A stretch of 64,000 bases of DNA from Methylococcales bacterium (GCA_026399075.1 JAPLRR010000077.1:1-64000); one strand, 5' to 3'. Shown: positions 1 to 9,736, numbered from the stretch's first letter. Notes: generated by a model not told the origin, from the sequence alone. Numbers and translations: made by a program.

Positions 1-40
1 CGGTGTCGATCCATTGGTATAGTTCTGGGTGGCGAGACAT
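1..40 (-). CDS. Probable transposase, N-terminal fragment at window edge
   Basis: An ATG on the minus strand at 40 opens a frame that runs off the left edge and starts MSRHPELYQWIDT. It is preceded by a GAAGG ribosome-binding site about 6 bases upstream. The short peptide resembles from memory the start of a family of bacterial transposases, but only 13 residues are visible, so the family cannot be fixed. The palindromes just upstream fit the control region of a mobile gene. It could also be an unrelated protein. Confidence 0.3.
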   Translation of the reverse strand, partial: MSRHPELYQWIDT

Positions 41-52
41 GGCGGTACCTTC

Positions 53-87
53 GGTAAATAGATGTTGATGACTCTCATCAATTTACC
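53..87. promoter_or_regulatory. Nested palindrome upstream of the edge ORF
   Basis: TTGATGA (65-71) and TCATCAA (75-81) form a perfect 7-bp inverted repeat around CTC. They are framed by GGTAAA (53-58) and TTTACC (82-87). The structure lies 13 to 47 bases upstream of the start codon at 40. It could be an operator, a terminal sequence of an insertion element or an mRNA hairpin; the sequence alone does not decide. Confidence 0.4.
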
Positions 88-448
88 TCAACGCACTGTC
101 TCGTCATACTTTTTATTAAAAACCTACACGTGTAAGGGGAGTGCCAGCAAGCCTAGCCTAGTTTTACTTGCCCCCGTGCTTAAGTGATGGGTCATTATCG
201 CTCCTAATTTTATTATCAGCCGTTTTATCCGGTTATTTATGTGGGTTAAGCCGACTAAATACGCAATATTTATACCGTAGGAATAATTATTTAGTTAATT
301 AGTGCTTTAGGCTAATTTGAGCTGAAAACTTACTGGGCAGATAAGGTCATATAACGTAATTTTTATTAAACTATGTTATATGGCCCAATTTAAGGGGCGC
401 TGGGTTTTTCGGCGGTAGCTGGGTAGGGGCTAATTTGGGAGTGAGGTT
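88..448. other. Intergenic region, no gene seen
   Basis: About 360 AT-rich bases without a credible reading frame. The only clear structure is an inverted repeat, CATATAAC (348-355) with GTTATATG (375-382) plus outer GG and CC pairs. It lies 65-100 bases beyond the 3' end of the CYTH-CHAD gene. It may be a weak terminator, but it is AT-rich and has no T-run on the minus strand. Confidence 0.4.
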
Positions 449-1966
449 TTAATCGGCCAATAACGCCTTAAACGCCGAATGGTTTTCTTCATGCCTGAAG
501 GTGGCGAATTTTTCAAAGAAGTCCTGTCTAGCTTGGGTTCTCTGCGTGTCCAGGTTTTGGATCAGTACACCCATTGCCATTAAAGTGTTGGCATGGACGT
601 TCTGGCTAAGCATTTCTTCGCTAAATTGTTTTAGGGTTTCTTCTTGTACGGAACAATCCTGAAAAGTGCCTAGCACTTCTTGTAAGCCTTTTAAGTTTTT
701 TATAAAGTGCTTGATCTGTTGTTCGTGATAAAGGCTTTGGAAAAATTCCATCAAATAGCGCAGTTTTTTACAGGATTTTCGTAATTCATGTAAGTCATCA
801 TGCGGGGAATCTTCGGTGATGGCTTTACCTTCTTTTAAGACGCGTTGGTAATTTTTCCATAGCCTTCGGTTTGCCAGATGTTTAATGCTTAGGTTGGCAT
901 GGGCTTCAACGGGGTTATTCGGGGCTTGTTGTTTGAGGTATTGTTCCCATTCGGACAGGGTGGCTAGGTAGTGGGTGGTCTTTAGCTTTTTGGCAAGTTC
1001 CTGTTGTGATTTTTGTTGTTTGGTGAATAAAAATTCATACAGCGGATCCAGGTCGTCGCGGATGGCCTCCGGCAGGCTGTTTTTAAAGTCGGCAAACATT
1101 AATAAATAAACATCCAAATCGCGGGTAGGGCCGGTGATTTGTCCTAGCCAAGAAAAAAACTCGGTAAAGCGGGTGCTGGTTTGTTCCGGCAAAACGTTTT
1201 TGAGTTGGCTTAAGCCCGCGCGGGTTCTACGGATTGCCACCCGAAAGTCATGTAAAAATTCGCTGTCGGTGTCGGCAATCGTGCCTTGTTCATTGGCTTT
1301 AATGGCTTTTAGCAAATGGCTGTAGATATATTTGGCCGCTATGTCCGCCCGCATATCTGGGGCCAAGTTTATGGTGATTTTTGACGAATAATCTTTGGGC
1401 TTGCGGCCCTGAAGTTTTAAAGCGGGTAGCAATAAGGGTTGTTGGCTGGGTGTCAGCCCCAGTTCATCGGTGAAGGCACTAATAAGTTGTTCAGCAGCTT
1501 TGTTATAACCTTTAATTTTTTGCACAGTGACACGGTTAGGGAGCAGTTCGTGCTCTTCTAACTGTAAGCGCAAAACGGTTTTTTCATCGTGATTGGTGAG
1601 GTTAAGGTAATAAATGTCATAATCCAAAGTACAGACGGGCAATAATGCCCGCATTTCCAAGATTGGGCTAAGCAGTTCGCGCAGCTCCCCAGATTGGAAC
1701 TGCTGGCTAAAGGCAGGGACTTCCTTAAGCTCAACGCTGGCGATGGTTTGGTCTTGGTCTGGCTTTTTAAAGTGTATAACTGATGCGGTTTTAGACCGGT
1801 TGAATTCGCAGAGGATGCCGTTACTATATAGCCGCCAGTCGAAGCTATCATAATAAGTCTTTAGGGTGTATTGTCTAGAGGCCAAGTGGACGCCCGTCAT
1901 CGTGCTTAATCGTTCAATAAACTTGTTTGCGCTTAAGTTGGCGGGAAAATCAAATTGTAAGGACAT
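449..1966 (-). CDS. CYTH-CHAD domain protein, polyphosphate-associated
   Basis: 505 residues. The first 170 or so resemble a diverged CYTH (triphosphate tunnel) fold. Residues from about 205 to 500 form an alpha-helical CHAD domain, with the typical LHDFRVAIRRTR and LHELRKSCKKLRYLMEFF segments that carry conserved His, Arg and Lys residues. CHAD domains bind polyphosphate, and CYTH domains hydrolyse triphosphate compounds, so a role in polyphosphate handling is likely. The CYTH part lacks a clear ExExK signature, so catalysis is uncertain. The gene diverges from sixA, a frequent CHAD companion, and both lie next to the phosphate uptake operon. ATG start; no strong ribosome-binding site. Confidence 0.85.
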   Translation of the reverse strand: MSLQFDFPANLSANKFIERLSTMTGVHLASRQYTLKTYYDSFDWRLYSNGILCEFNRSKTASVIHFKKPDQDQTIASVELKEVPAFSQQFQSGELRELLSPILEMRALLPVCTLDYDIYYLNLTNHDEKTVLRLQLEEHELLPNRVTVQKIKGYNKAAEQLISAFTDELGLTPSQQPLLLPALKLQGRKPKDYSSKITINLAPDMRADIAAKYIYSHLLKAIKANEQGTIADTDSEFLHDFRVAIRRTRAGLSQLKNVLPEQTSTRFTEFFSWLGQITGPTRDLDVYLLMFADFKNSLPEAIRDDLDPLYEFLFTKQQKSQQELAKKLKTTHYLATLSEWEQYLKQQAPNNPVEAHANLSIKHLANRRLWKNYQRVLKEGKAITEDSPHDDLHELRKSCKKLRYLMEFFQSLYHEQQIKHFIKNLKGLQEVLGTFQDCSVQEETLKQFSEEMLSQNVHANTLMAMGVLIQNLDTQRTQARQDFFEKFATFRHEENHSAFKALLAD

Positions 1967-2110
1967 ATTGATTGAGGCGTGGTGAGGTTTGCGGGATGTT
2001 AAACCTTTTATGGTAACAAAGCTGTATTAACAGTTAATGACAAGGTAATAGGCTGTTGCTATCGTACCTGAAATTTTAGTTTAATCGTACAAAAAACACT
2101 GGGGGGATTT

Positions 2111-2632
2111 ATGGGTAGGGAATTATGGTTATTAAGACATGCCAAAGCTGAGCGCAATTTGGCGCTGGATGATTTTGACAGGCCCTTAAAAAAACGTGGT
2201 AAACGGGCGGCTGAGCGGCTTGGAAGTTGGTTGCGCCAACAACGGCTACTACCGGATTGGATAGTCAGTTCACCTGCCAAGCGGGCGGTAGCCACGGCCA
2301 AGGCCGTGCATAAAGCCATGGCAGTTGAAGGGCTGGTGATTGCCCAAGATAAGCGTTTATATCAAGAAGGCTATGAATGCCTGAAAGCGGTATTGGCAGA
2401 ATGCCCTGTTAATGCCAAACGGGTGATGTTGGTGGGGCATAACCCTGACTTGGAAGATTTGCTGGTGCATTTGGTGGGCGTGGATCATTTGCCGGATACC
2501 GATAAATTATTACCGACGGCAACCTTGGTAAGGTTGATGGTGTCTGTTGAATGGGTCGATTTGGGCGCAGGCTGTGCGACTTTGTTATCAATTACCAACC
2601 CTAAATCGTTGCTTGAAGAAGGCGCGGAGTAA
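2111..2632 (+). CDS. sixA: Phosphohistidine phosphatase SixA
   Basis: 173 residues of the histidine phosphatase superfamily. The catalytic RHG-type motif appears as LLRHAKAERN near the N-terminus, and the second catalytic histidine lies in VGHNPDLEDLL. SixA removes phosphate from histidine residues of phosphotransfer proteins. The length is that of the short cytosolic SixA group. The ATG is preceded by a strong G-rich ribosome-binding site (GGGGGG, about 5 bases upstream). It is divergent from the CYTH-CHAD gene, and the pairing suggests a link to phosphate or polyphosphate signalling, which is an inference. Confidence 0.88.
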   Translation: MGRELWLLRHAKAERNLALDDFDRPLKKRGKRAAERLGSWLRQQRLLPDWIVSSPAKRAVATAKAVHKAMAVEGLVIAQDKRLYQEGYECLKAVLAECPVNAKRVMLVGHNPDLEDLLVHLVGVDHLPDTDKLLPTATLVRLMVSVEWVDLGAGCATLLSITNPKSLLEEGAE

Positions 2633-2679
2633 GGGCTAGAACGATTGTTCGGTTTACGCGGAGGGTCGGTGTAATAAAA

Positions 2680-2724
2680 TTGTCACAATTCTGTCATTTA
2701 AATGACTTAAAATAGGCATAATCT
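2680..2724 (+). promoter_or_regulatory. Pho box and promoter of pstS
   Basis: TTGTCAC (2680-2686) and CTGTCAT (2691-2697) are separated by AATT. This is the 7-4-7 direct repeat bound by phosphorylated PhoB. A TAATCT -10 element lies at 2719-2724 with no good -35, as expected for a PhoB-activated promoter. Transcription would start near 2731, leaving a leader of about 155 bases before pstS. Confidence 0.75.
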
Positions 2725-2888
2725 AAACTTTCCTCGTTGGGGCTTGACGGTTTGGCGTGTCTATCGTCCTGCCTTAAGCGTATTTTAGTTACCTGAGGAA
2801 GTGTCCTTAGCCCTGTTGGTCGATAGTTTTTCAGCTCGCACAATGGCTTGGATGCGGATTTAAACCACCATAATTTACTTGAGATTTG

Positions 2889-3875
2889 ATGATGAAATTA
2901 TCTTTAAAGACAAAATCGTTGATTGCAGCGATGGGTTTTGCAACTGCGGCGTTGGTTAGTGGGACTGCAAGCGCAGTGCAAACTGTTGATGCTGGCGTGC
3001 CTGATTATCAAAAAGCCAGCGGCATTTCTGGCAACTTGTCCAGTGTAGGCTCTGACACCTTGGCAAATTTGATGACCCTGTGGGCTGAAGAATTTAACCG
3101 TGAATACCCTAACGTCAATATTCAAATTCAAGCCGCCGGTTCTTCCACTGCGCCACCTGCGTTGACAGAAGGCACGTCAAACCTTGGCCCTATGAGCCGC
3201 GAGATGAAAGATGACGAGTTGGAAGCGTTTGAAGACAAATACGGTTACAAACCAACAGCTGTGCCAGTTGCCATCGATGCCTTGGCGGTAATGGTCAACA
3301 AAGACAACCCCATCAAAGGTTTGACTATCCCACAAGTGGATGCGATTTTCTCTTCTACCCGTAAATGCGGCAATGAAAACGACATTGAAACGTGGGGCGA
3401 TGCCGGTGTGTCGGTTTGGGGTTCAAAAAGCATCCAGCTTTATGGCCGTAACTCAGTTTCAGGCACTTACGGTTACTTTAAAGAACACGCTTTATGTAAA
3501 GGCGATTTCAAAAGTAACGTAAACGAGCAACCTGGTTCTGCATCTGTTGTGCAATCAGTGACTTCATCTAAGAATGGCATTGGCTATTCAGGTATGGGTT
3601 ACAGCACATCTGGTATTAGAATGGTGCCTTTGGCAAAAGCGGCAGGCCAGCCTTTTGTTGATGCAACGCCAGAAAACGCCATTAAAGGCGCTTATCCTTT
3701 GACCCGTTATTTGTATGTTTACGTAAACAAAAAGCCTAACCAACCGTTAGCGCCTTTAGAAAACGAATTTATGAAAATGGTCTTGTCCAAAGCAGGCCAG
3801 CAAGTGGTTATTAAAGACGGCTATATTCCATTGCCAGCAAAAATCGTTGAAAAAGTGTTGACCACTCTGAAATAA
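2889..3875 (+). CDS. pstS: Periplasmic phosphate-binding protein PstS
   Basis: About 328 residues with a Sec signal peptide (Lys-rich start, hydrophobic core, cleavage near GTASA-VQ). The phosphate-binding loops are visible as [18 protein letters not shown] and GPMSR. It captures phosphate in the periplasm and delivers it to the PstCA permease. Two ATG codons are tandem at 2889 and 2892, and the in-frame TTG at 2886 is less likely. It is followed by a hairpin and a terminator, so it can be expressed separately from and more strongly than pstCAB. A Pho box precedes it. Confidence 0.95.
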   Translation: MMKLSLKTKSLIAAMGFATAALVSGTASAVQTVDAGVPDYQKASGISGNLSSVGSDTLANLMTLWAEEFNREYPNVNIQIQAAGSSTAPPALTEGTSNLGPMSREMKDDELEAFEDKYGYKPTAVPVAIDALAVMVNKDNPIKGLTIPQVDAIFSSTRKCGNENDIETWGDAGVSVWGSKSIQLYGRNSVSGTYGYFKEHALCKGDFKSNVNEQPGSASVVQSVTSSKNGIGYSGMGYSTSGIRMVPLAKAAGQPFVDATPENAIKGAYPLTRYLYVYVNKKPNQPLAPLENEFMKMVLSKAGQQVVIKDGYIPLPAKIVEKVLTTLK

Positions 3876-3887
3876 GTTTGAAATTCT

Positions 3888-3903
3888 GCGCCAGAAATGG
3901 CGC
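3888..3903 (+). terminator. Tetraloop hairpin after pstS
   Basis: GCGCCA and TGGCGC pair perfectly around a GAAA loop (a GNRA tetraloop), 12 bases after the pstS stop codon. There is no T-run. Such a stable hairpin more likely protects the 3' end of the pstS message than ends transcription. Confidence 0.55.
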
Positions 3904-3994
3904 TGGTTTAGTGCTTGATTGCACAGGCAAGGATGTCGGTTTGCAGAAGTCCGGTTGCCCTTTCACGTAAGTAAAGACTATGCAGACAACAAGG

Positions 3995-4031
3995 CGGCTG
4001 AGATTGGGTTATCAATCTTGGCCGTTTTTTT
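3995..4031 (+). terminator. Rho-independent terminator between pstS and pstC
   Basis: CGGC-TG-AGATTG (3995-4006) pairs with CAATCT-TG-GCCG (4013-4024), including two G-U pairs, around a 6-base loop. Seven T residues follow (4025-4031). It would uncouple pstS from the downstream permease genes. Confidence 0.75.
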
Positions 4032-4036
4032 ATGTT

Positions 4037-4070
4037 TTGTTATGCCATTGTCACATATAATTTCTATAAT
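4037..4070 (+). promoter_or_regulatory. Pho box and promoter of pstCAB-phoU
   Basis: TTGTTAT (4037-4043) and TTGTCAC (4048-4054) are spaced by GCCA in the 7-4-7 layout of a PhoB site. A perfect TATAAT (4065-4070) follows 10 bases later. pstC begins at 4102, so the leader is short. The site lies immediately after the pstS terminator, which supports independent PhoB control of the permease genes. Confidence 0.7.
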
Positions 4071-4101
4071 TGCCCTACGTCTACAATAAACCAAGCTTCC
4101 C

Positions 4102-6381
4102 ATGTCTGAAATTAACACACATTCAAAATATTCATCTGCCATCAATCAATCATCGGGTGGTGCGCATGAGCGTTGGCGGCTTATTAAGGATGCTATTGCC
4201 CGTTACGGGGTGATCGCTGGCGGACTCGGTGTCATTGTTGCCGTGGTGATGATTTTCTTTTACTTGCTGTATGTGGTGTTCCCGCTGTTTTTGTCGGCCA
4301 CCGCTGAGCCTGTTAGCCACTATGATGTCCCTGAACAGGCGCTAGGCAAAACTTTGTTGTTGGGTGTGGAAGAGCAAAACGAAGTCGCCGCGCGATTTAC
4401 CGATGTGGGGCAAGTGATCTTTTTTCAAGTGCCGACGGGCAAGACGATTTTGACCGAAGCCATAAAAATTCCCCAAGGTGCACAGATTACTAGCTTTGCC
4501 CAAGGTAGCCCAAATAACGAGGGTGCGGTGATTTATGGCTTGTCTGATGGCAAGGCGGTTATCGCCAAGCACCAATACAAAATTACTTATCCTAATAATG
4601 TCCGGCTGATTACGCCTTCCATCGCTTACCCAATGGGTGAAGCACCTTTGGTCATTGATCCTGCTGGCGCTGCCATAGAAAAAATAGCCGTTAAAATTGG
4701 TGATAAAGCCAGTACGGTGGTGGCGAAGTTCGGTGGCAAAATCCACCTGAGCCATTTTGAAAAGGAAACGTCCTTATTTTCTGATGAGGCGACAATTACC
4801 CGTACGGATTCGGTTTTAGAATATTCAGCGGTTGATGTCACCGAAATTTTAATCGACAAAGACGAGGCCAACCTGTATTTGCTGGATAAAGCAGGCCGAT
4901 TGGGTTTGGTTGATATCGGCAATAAAACTAAACCAGCGCTTATTCAAGAACAAATTGTTGTTGAAGCGGGACAAAAGGTTACTAGCCTAGCTTTTTTGAA
5001 TGGTGATTTGTCTTTACTGATTGGTGATACTAGCGGTTTGGTATCGCAGTGGAGCAAGGTGAGGGACAAATTAAACCGCTATGCGATGCAAAAAATCAGG
5101 GTATTTAAAGTGTCAGACAAAGCCGTGGACATGATCAACACGGAACAACGCCGCAAAGGTTTTATGACGGTTGATGCAGACGGCACCTTGGGCATTTACC
5201 ACTCTACGTCTGAACGGGAAATGGTCAAGGAAGCTGGCGCTGGTTCTCATCCAACGGCAGCCGCCATCTCACCCAGGGCCAATGCGGCGTTAATCCAATC
5301 AGATGACGGCAAAATCAGTTTCTGGAAAGTGGATAATGAACACCCCGAAGTGTCTTTGCGCTCGCTTTGGCAAGAAGTGTGGTACGAAAGTTACCCAAAA
5401 CCGGATTATATCTGGCAATCATCGTCGGCCAACAGTGACTTTGAACCGAAATACAGCTTAACCCCGTTGGTATTCGGCACCTTGAAGGCGGCTTTTTATG
5501 CCATGTTGGTGGCAATGCCGCTGGCGCTGATGGGGGCGATTTATACCGCGTATTTTATGACCCCAAAAATGCGCCAATATGTGAAACCTTCCATTGAATT
5601 GATGGGCGCTTTGCCAACGGTCATTTTAGGGTTTTTGGCGGGTTTATGGCTGGCGCCGTTTATTGAAGAGCATTTGGCCGGGCTATTTGCTTTGCTGATG
5701 TTTGTGCCCTTGGCGGTGATACTGTTTGCTTATGTTTGGCAGTATTTGCCCAAATCAGTTTTGGAGAACATTGCTGAAGGTTGGGAAGCGGCGGTGCTAA
5801 TCCCCGTCATTTTGCTGAGTGGTTGGTTTGCGCTGAGTGTGAGTGTGCCGCTGGAATCCTTGTTATTCCATGGCACTTTACGCGATTGGTTTAAGACCGA
5901 ATTGGGCATAGGCTATGACCAACGGAATGCCTTGGTGGTAGGTATAGCCATGGGTTTTGCGGTAATCCCGACTATCTTTTCAATTGCTGAAGATGCCATT
6001 TTTAGTGTGCCTAAGCATTTGACCGTGGGTTCATTGGCCTTAGGTGCAACCCCTTGGCAAACTATGATTAAAGTGGTGTTGCTGACTGCCAGCCCCGGTA
6101 TTTTTTCGGCGGTCATGATTGGCTTAGGCCGTGCCGTCGGTGAAACCATGATTGTGTTAATGGCGACAGGTAACACGCCCGTGATGGATATCAGTGTTTT
6201 CCAAGGCTTGCGTACCTTAGCGGCCAATATTGCCGTGGAAATGCCGGAATCGGAAGTGGACAGTACCCATTACCGGGTCTTGTTTTTGGCTGCCTTGGTA
6301 TTGTTTATGTTTACCTTCGTTTTTAATACCCTAGCGGAAATCATCCGCCAGCGTTTACGCGAAAAATACAGCTCGTTATAG
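4102..6381 (+). CDS. pstC: Phosphate ABC transporter permease PstC, long form
   Basis: 759 residues. One membrane helix near residues 36-62 is followed by a soluble insert of about 380 residues with repeated beta-strand character (propeller-like). The canonical permease part runs from about 455 to the end. The coupling loop appears as VGSLALGATPWQTMIKVVLLTASPG. It forms the inner-membrane channel for phosphate with PstA. The length looks like a fusion but is normal for the long PstC subfamily of gammaproteobacteria. First gene of a tight operon with pstA, pstB and phoU. The ribosome-binding site before the ATG is weak. Confidence 0.93.
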   Translation: MSEINTHSKYSSAINQSSGGAHERWRLIKDAIARYGVIAGGLGVIVAVVMIFFYLLYVVFPLFLSATAEPVSHYDVPEQALGKTLLLGVEEQNEVAARFTDVGQVIFFQVPTGKTILTEAIKIPQGAQITSFAQGSPNNEGAVIYGLSDGKAVIAKHQYKITYPNNVRLITPSIAYPMGEAPLVIDPAGAAIEKIAVKIGDKASTVVAKFGGKIHLSHFEKETSLFSDEATITRTDSVLEYSAVDVTEILIDKDEANLYLLDKAGRLGLVDIGNKTKPALIQEQIVVEAGQKVTSLAFLNGDLSLLIGDTSGLVSQWSKVRDKLNRYAMQKIRVFKVSDKAVDMINTEQRRKGFMTVDADGTLGIYHSTSEREMVKEAGAGSHPTAAAISPRANAALIQSDDGKISFWKVDNEHPEVSLRSLWQEVWYESYPKPDYIWQSSSANSDFEPKYSLTPLVFGTLKAAFYAMLVAMPLALMGAIYTAYFMTPKMRQYVKPSIELMGALPTVILGFLAGLWLAPFIEEHLAGLFALLMFVPLAVILFAYVWQYLPKSVLENIAEGWEAAVLIPVILLSGWFALSVSVPLESLLFHGTLRDWFKTELGIGYDQRNALVVGIAMGFAVIPTIFSIAEDAIFSVPKHLTVGSLALGATPWQTMIKVVLLTASPGIFSAVMIGLGRAVGETMIVLMATGNTPVMDISVFQGLRTLAANIAVEMPESEVDSTHYRVLFLAALVLFMFTFVFNTLAEIIRQRLREKYSSL

Positions 6382-6442
6382 GGTGTGGGGTTTAGCAATG
6401 AACTGGCCTTGTATATTTTTTAGTTTTTATAAATAGCTCATT

Positions 6443-8098
6443 ATGATTAGATTATGGTTTAAAAGTGGGTCTCCTTGGATATGGCTTAATGCGGCAGCGG
6501 TTAGCACCAGCCTGATTATGGTCGTCGGTGTGCTAAGTTTGGTGACAGTGCGGGGGGTAGGGCATTTTTGGCCTTCCCAAGTGACCCAATTTAGCTATCA
6601 GGAAGATGGCAAAGCACTGCGGACAATTATTGGTGAGAAAGTTGACACCAGTATCACCCCAGCGGCGATGGCCAAATCGACAGGCTTTAAGATGGCCGAC
6701 GATGAGGACACCTTGGTGCAGTATTTAATCAAATCCGGTAACCGTGATTTGACTGGTGCTGATTTCCAGTGGATACAAGCCCGTAATGTCAAAGAGCAAA
6801 GCGACCCTGTGGATATGATGGTTGTGGAGCGTAGGGAATGGGGCAATTTTTATGGCAAGCTGATTGAAGTCAAAGAAGGCGGAAAGCCCATAGCCTCAGG
6901 TGTCCAAGCATGGCCTGTTTTACAAACCAAGATAGATGAAGCCTTAACGGTTTTTAAGGAAATTTCGCATTTAGAAAAAAAGGAAATTGGTGCGATTAAC
7001 TACTCGCTAGAGCGCTTAAGGCTTAAAGAACGCAAGCTGGAACTGGAAAATAAGCTGGACGACGCCGCTAAAAAAGACTTGGCAGCAGAAAAAGCGGGTT
7101 ATGAAGCGGAATACAAGCAATACCAAACCCAGTTGGCAGGCTTATATCAAAAGGTAAGGCTTACTAGCTTGGTGGCAAGCACCGAATCTGGCGAAACCTT
7201 GGAAATACCCTTATCCAAAGTGGTTAGGGCTTTTCAGCCGAATGCGATGGGGATATTTGATAAAATAATCCATTATGCCACCAAGGTCATAGAATTTCTG
7301 GCGGATGACCCGCGTGAGGCCAATACCGAAGGCGGTATTTTTCCGGCCATTTTTGGTACGGTGATGATGGTGATGATGATGTCGGTGATTGTCACGCCAT
7401 TTGGGGTGATTGCTGCGGTGTATCTACGTGAGTACGCCAAACAAGGCTTCACCACACGCTTGATCAGGATCGCTGTGAACAACTTGGCGGGTGTGCCATC
7501 TGTGGTTTATGGCGTGTTTGGCCTAGGCTTTTTTGTGTACATTTTGGGCGGCAATATTGACCAGCTGTTTTTCCCAGAATCATTACCCGCGCCAGTTTAT
7601 GGCACACCTGGTTTGTTATGGGCTTCCATTACTTTGGCATTGCTTACCTTGCCGGTGGTTATTGTATCTACCGAAGAAGGCTTGGCGCGCATTCCCAGCT
7701 CCATCCGTGAAGGCAGCTTAGCTCTAGGCGCAACAAAACTGGAAACCTTATGGCTGACTGTTTTACCGATGGCTAGCCCAGCGATGATGACTGGTTTGAT
7801 TTTGGCGGTGGCACGGGCCGCTGGTGAAGTGGCACCTTTGATGTTGGTGGGTGTGGTTAAGCTGGCACCGACCTTGCCTTTGGATGGCAACTTTCCGTTC
7901 TTGCATCTGGACAGAAAGTTTATGCACTTAGGGTTTCATATTTATGATGTTGGTTTTCAAAGCCCTAACGTAGAGGCGGCGAGGCCGTTGGTTTATGCAA
8001 CAGCATTATTATTGGTTTTGGTTATTGTCGGGCTAAATTTGGCTGCAATTGTCATTAGGAATAATTTGCGGGAAAAATATCGGGCACTGGAAGGTTAA
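6443..8098 (+). CDS. pstA: Phosphate ABC transporter permease PstA, long form
   Basis: 551 residues. An N-terminal membrane helix (about 12-34) is followed by an insert of about 250 residues. The insert includes a strongly charged coiled coil near 180-240, rich in Glu, Lys and Leu. The permease domain fills residues 290-551, with the EAA-type coupling motif EGSLALGATKLETLWLTVLP. It pairs with PstC, and the matching long inserts in both permeases suggest they meet in the assembled transporter (inference). It ends 3 bases before the pstB start codon. Confidence 0.93.
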   Translation: MIRLWFKSGSPWIWLNAAAVSTSLIMVVGVLSLVTVRGVGHFWPSQVTQFSYQEDGKALRTIIGEKVDTSITPAAMAKSTGFKMADDEDTLVQYLIKSGNRDLTGADFQWIQARNVKEQSDPVDMMVVERREWGNFYGKLIEVKEGGKPIASGVQAWPVLQTKIDEALTVFKEISHLEKKEIGAINYSLERLRLKERKLELENKLDDAAKKDLAAEKAGYEAEYKQYQTQLAGLYQKVRLTSLVASTESGETLEIPLSKVVRAFQPNAMGIFDKIIHYATKVIEFLADDPREANTEGGIFPAIFGTVMMVMMMSVIVTPFGVIAAVYLREYAKQGFTTRLIRIAVNNLAGVPSVVYGVFGLGFFVYILGGNIDQLFFPESLPAPVYGTPGLLWASITLALLTLPVVIVSTEEGLARIPSSIREGSLALGATKLETLWLTVLPMASPAMMTGLILAVARAAGEVAPLMLVGVVKLAPTLPLDGNFPFLHLDRKFMHLGFHIYDVGFQSPNVEAARPLVYATALLLVLVIVGLNLAAIVIRNNLREKYRALEG

Positions 8099-8101
8099 GA
8101 A

Positions 8102-8935
8102 ATGACAACACAACAAGTACGCACACATTCAATAGATATGAGTTCAGTTTTTCTCGGCAAGGAACAATCGCAAGAGCCAAATGAGACCTGTATCAAAGTA
8201 GAAAACCTAAACTTGTTTTATGGAGAAAAACAGGCATTGCATGGTATCAACATGGAAATGCACAAGAAAAAAGTGACGGCTTATATCGGGCCTAGCGGCT
8301 GCGGAAAATCCACCTTGTTACGCTGCATCAACCGCATGAACGACCTGGTTGACAGCGCCCGGATAGAAGGCCAAATTTTGCTGGATGGCGAAAATATCTA
8401 CGACAAGTCAGTCAATGTCGCGGCATTGCGTCGTCGGGTAGGCATGGTGTTCCAAAAGCCTAACCCGTTCCCAAAGTCGATATTTGAAAATGTCGCTTAC
8501 GGCCTACGAATCCAAGGCGTTAATGACAAACGCATTTTGGAGGAAACGGTTGAAAATGCCTTGCGTGGTGCCGCCCTTTGGGATGAAATGAAAGACCGTC
8601 TGAATGACAATGCTTTGGGCATGTCTGGTGGCCAACAACAACGGCTGGTTATCGCCAGGGCGATAGCGATAGAGCCAGAAGTGCTGTTGCTGGATGAGCC
8701 AGCTTCTGCATTAGACCCTATTTCAACCTTAAAAATTGAAGAATTGATTAATGAGCTTAAAGAAAAATATACTATAGTAATAGTCACCCATAATATGCAG
8801 CAGGCGGCACGGGTGTCAGATTACACGGCGTTTATGTATATGGGCGAATTGATTGAGATAGGTACAACCAGCGAGTTGTTCACCAACCCCAAAAAAAAAC
8901 AAACTGAAGATTATATTACCGGCCGGTACGGATAA
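8102..8935 (+). CDS. pstB: Phosphate ABC transporter ATPase PstB
   Basis: 277 residues. Walker A is [11 protein letters not shown], the ABC signature is MSGGQQQR, and Walker B is VLLLDEP followed by the D-loop SALD. It energises phosphate import by PstSCA. The first 30 residues are an extra leader compared with the shortest family members. Start ATG lies directly after pstA, and a 14-base gap leads to phoU. The sequence is typical, with no missing key residue. Confidence 0.96.
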   Translation: MTTQQVRTHSIDMSSVFLGKEQSQEPNETCIKVENLNLFYGEKQALHGINMEMHKKKVTAYIGPSGCGKSTLLRCINRMNDLVDSARIEGQILLDGENIYDKSVNVAALRRRVGMVFQKPNPFPKSIFENVAYGLRIQGVNDKRILEETVENALRGAALWDEMKDRLNDNALGMSGGQQQRLVIARAIAIEPEVLLLDEPASALDPISTLKIEELINELKEKYTIVIVTHNMQQAARVSDYTAFMYMGELIEIGTTSELFTNPKKKQTEDYITGRYG

Positions 8936-8949
8936 ATAGGAGCGCATAA

Positions 8950-9666
8950 ATGGACAACAGTAAAATAGGTCACCACATATCCGAACAGTTTAATCGGGAA
9001 CTGGAAGATATACGCAATAAAGTGTTAACCATGGGCGGCTTGGTTGAACAGCAAATTGAGCTGGCCATAGAGGCTTACACAACGGGCAATATGGAAATGG
9101 CTGAACTGGTTATTAAACAAGATAACCAGGTTGATGCGCTGGAAATGGCCATAGATTTGGAATGTACGCAGATTTTAGCGCTGCGCCAGCCCACCGCCTT
9201 TGATTTAAGGCTGTTGATTACAGTGATAAAAGTTATCCATGAAATTGAACGGGTAGGTGACAAGGCGGAACGTATCGCGGAAATGGCCATAAAACTGGCT
9301 GGGGTTGAAAGTAGGTTTCCCCATCATGAGTTGGAACACATGGCCGAGTTGGTTAAAGGCATGTTGCATGATGCGCTGGATGCTTTCGCCAGGATGTCTG
9401 TAGAAGAAGTGCCTGAGATTACCGCACGGGATGAAAATGTTGACCGTGAATATGACAATATCCTTAGGCAATTGATCACACGGATGATGGAAGACCCCAG
9501 AAACATCACCCGCACTTTGGATGTCATTTGGACTGTTCGCGCCTTGGAAAGGATAGGCGACCATGCTTGTTATATCTGTGAGCATTTGGTGTACATGGTA
9601 AAAGGCGAAGATGTGCGCCACTTAAGCCAATCAGAATTGGAAAAGAAAGTCGGCTCACCCCGTTAA
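8950..9666 (+). CDS. phoU: Phosphate signalling regulator PhoU
   Basis: 238 residues arranged as two tandem three-helix PhoU repeats. Each repeat contains metal-site-like acidic segments such as EIERVGDKAERIAE and ALERIGDHACYICE. It links transporter state to the PhoR-PhoB system and lowers Pho expression when phosphate is ample. A good TAGGAG ribosome-binding site precedes the ATG. Last conserved member of the pst operon. No phoB or phoR lies beside it; the kinase pair at 32-35 kb is not an obvious substitute. Confidence 0.95.
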   Translation: MDNSKIGHHISEQFNRELEDIRNKVLTMGGLVEQQIELAIEAYTTGNMEMAELVIKQDNQVDALEMAIDLECTQILALRQPTAFDLRLLITVIKVIHEIERVGDKAERIAEMAIKLAGVESRFPHHELEHMAELVKGMLHDALDAFARMSVEEVPEITARDENVDREYDNILRQLITRMMEDPRNITRTLDVIWTVRALERIGDHACYICEHLVYMVKGEDVRHLSQSELEKKVGSPR

Positions 9667-9736
9667 CCTTAAACCTTTATGGGTGTAGCAGTGCTTGCGG
9701 TTGGCAAGCATGATAAATCTACAGGGCAAAGCACAC

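Noticed and set aside
4102-8098. Long PstC and PstA as unusual fusions
   Set aside because: Large inserts after the first membrane helix are normal for the long Pst permease subfamily of gammaproteobacteria.
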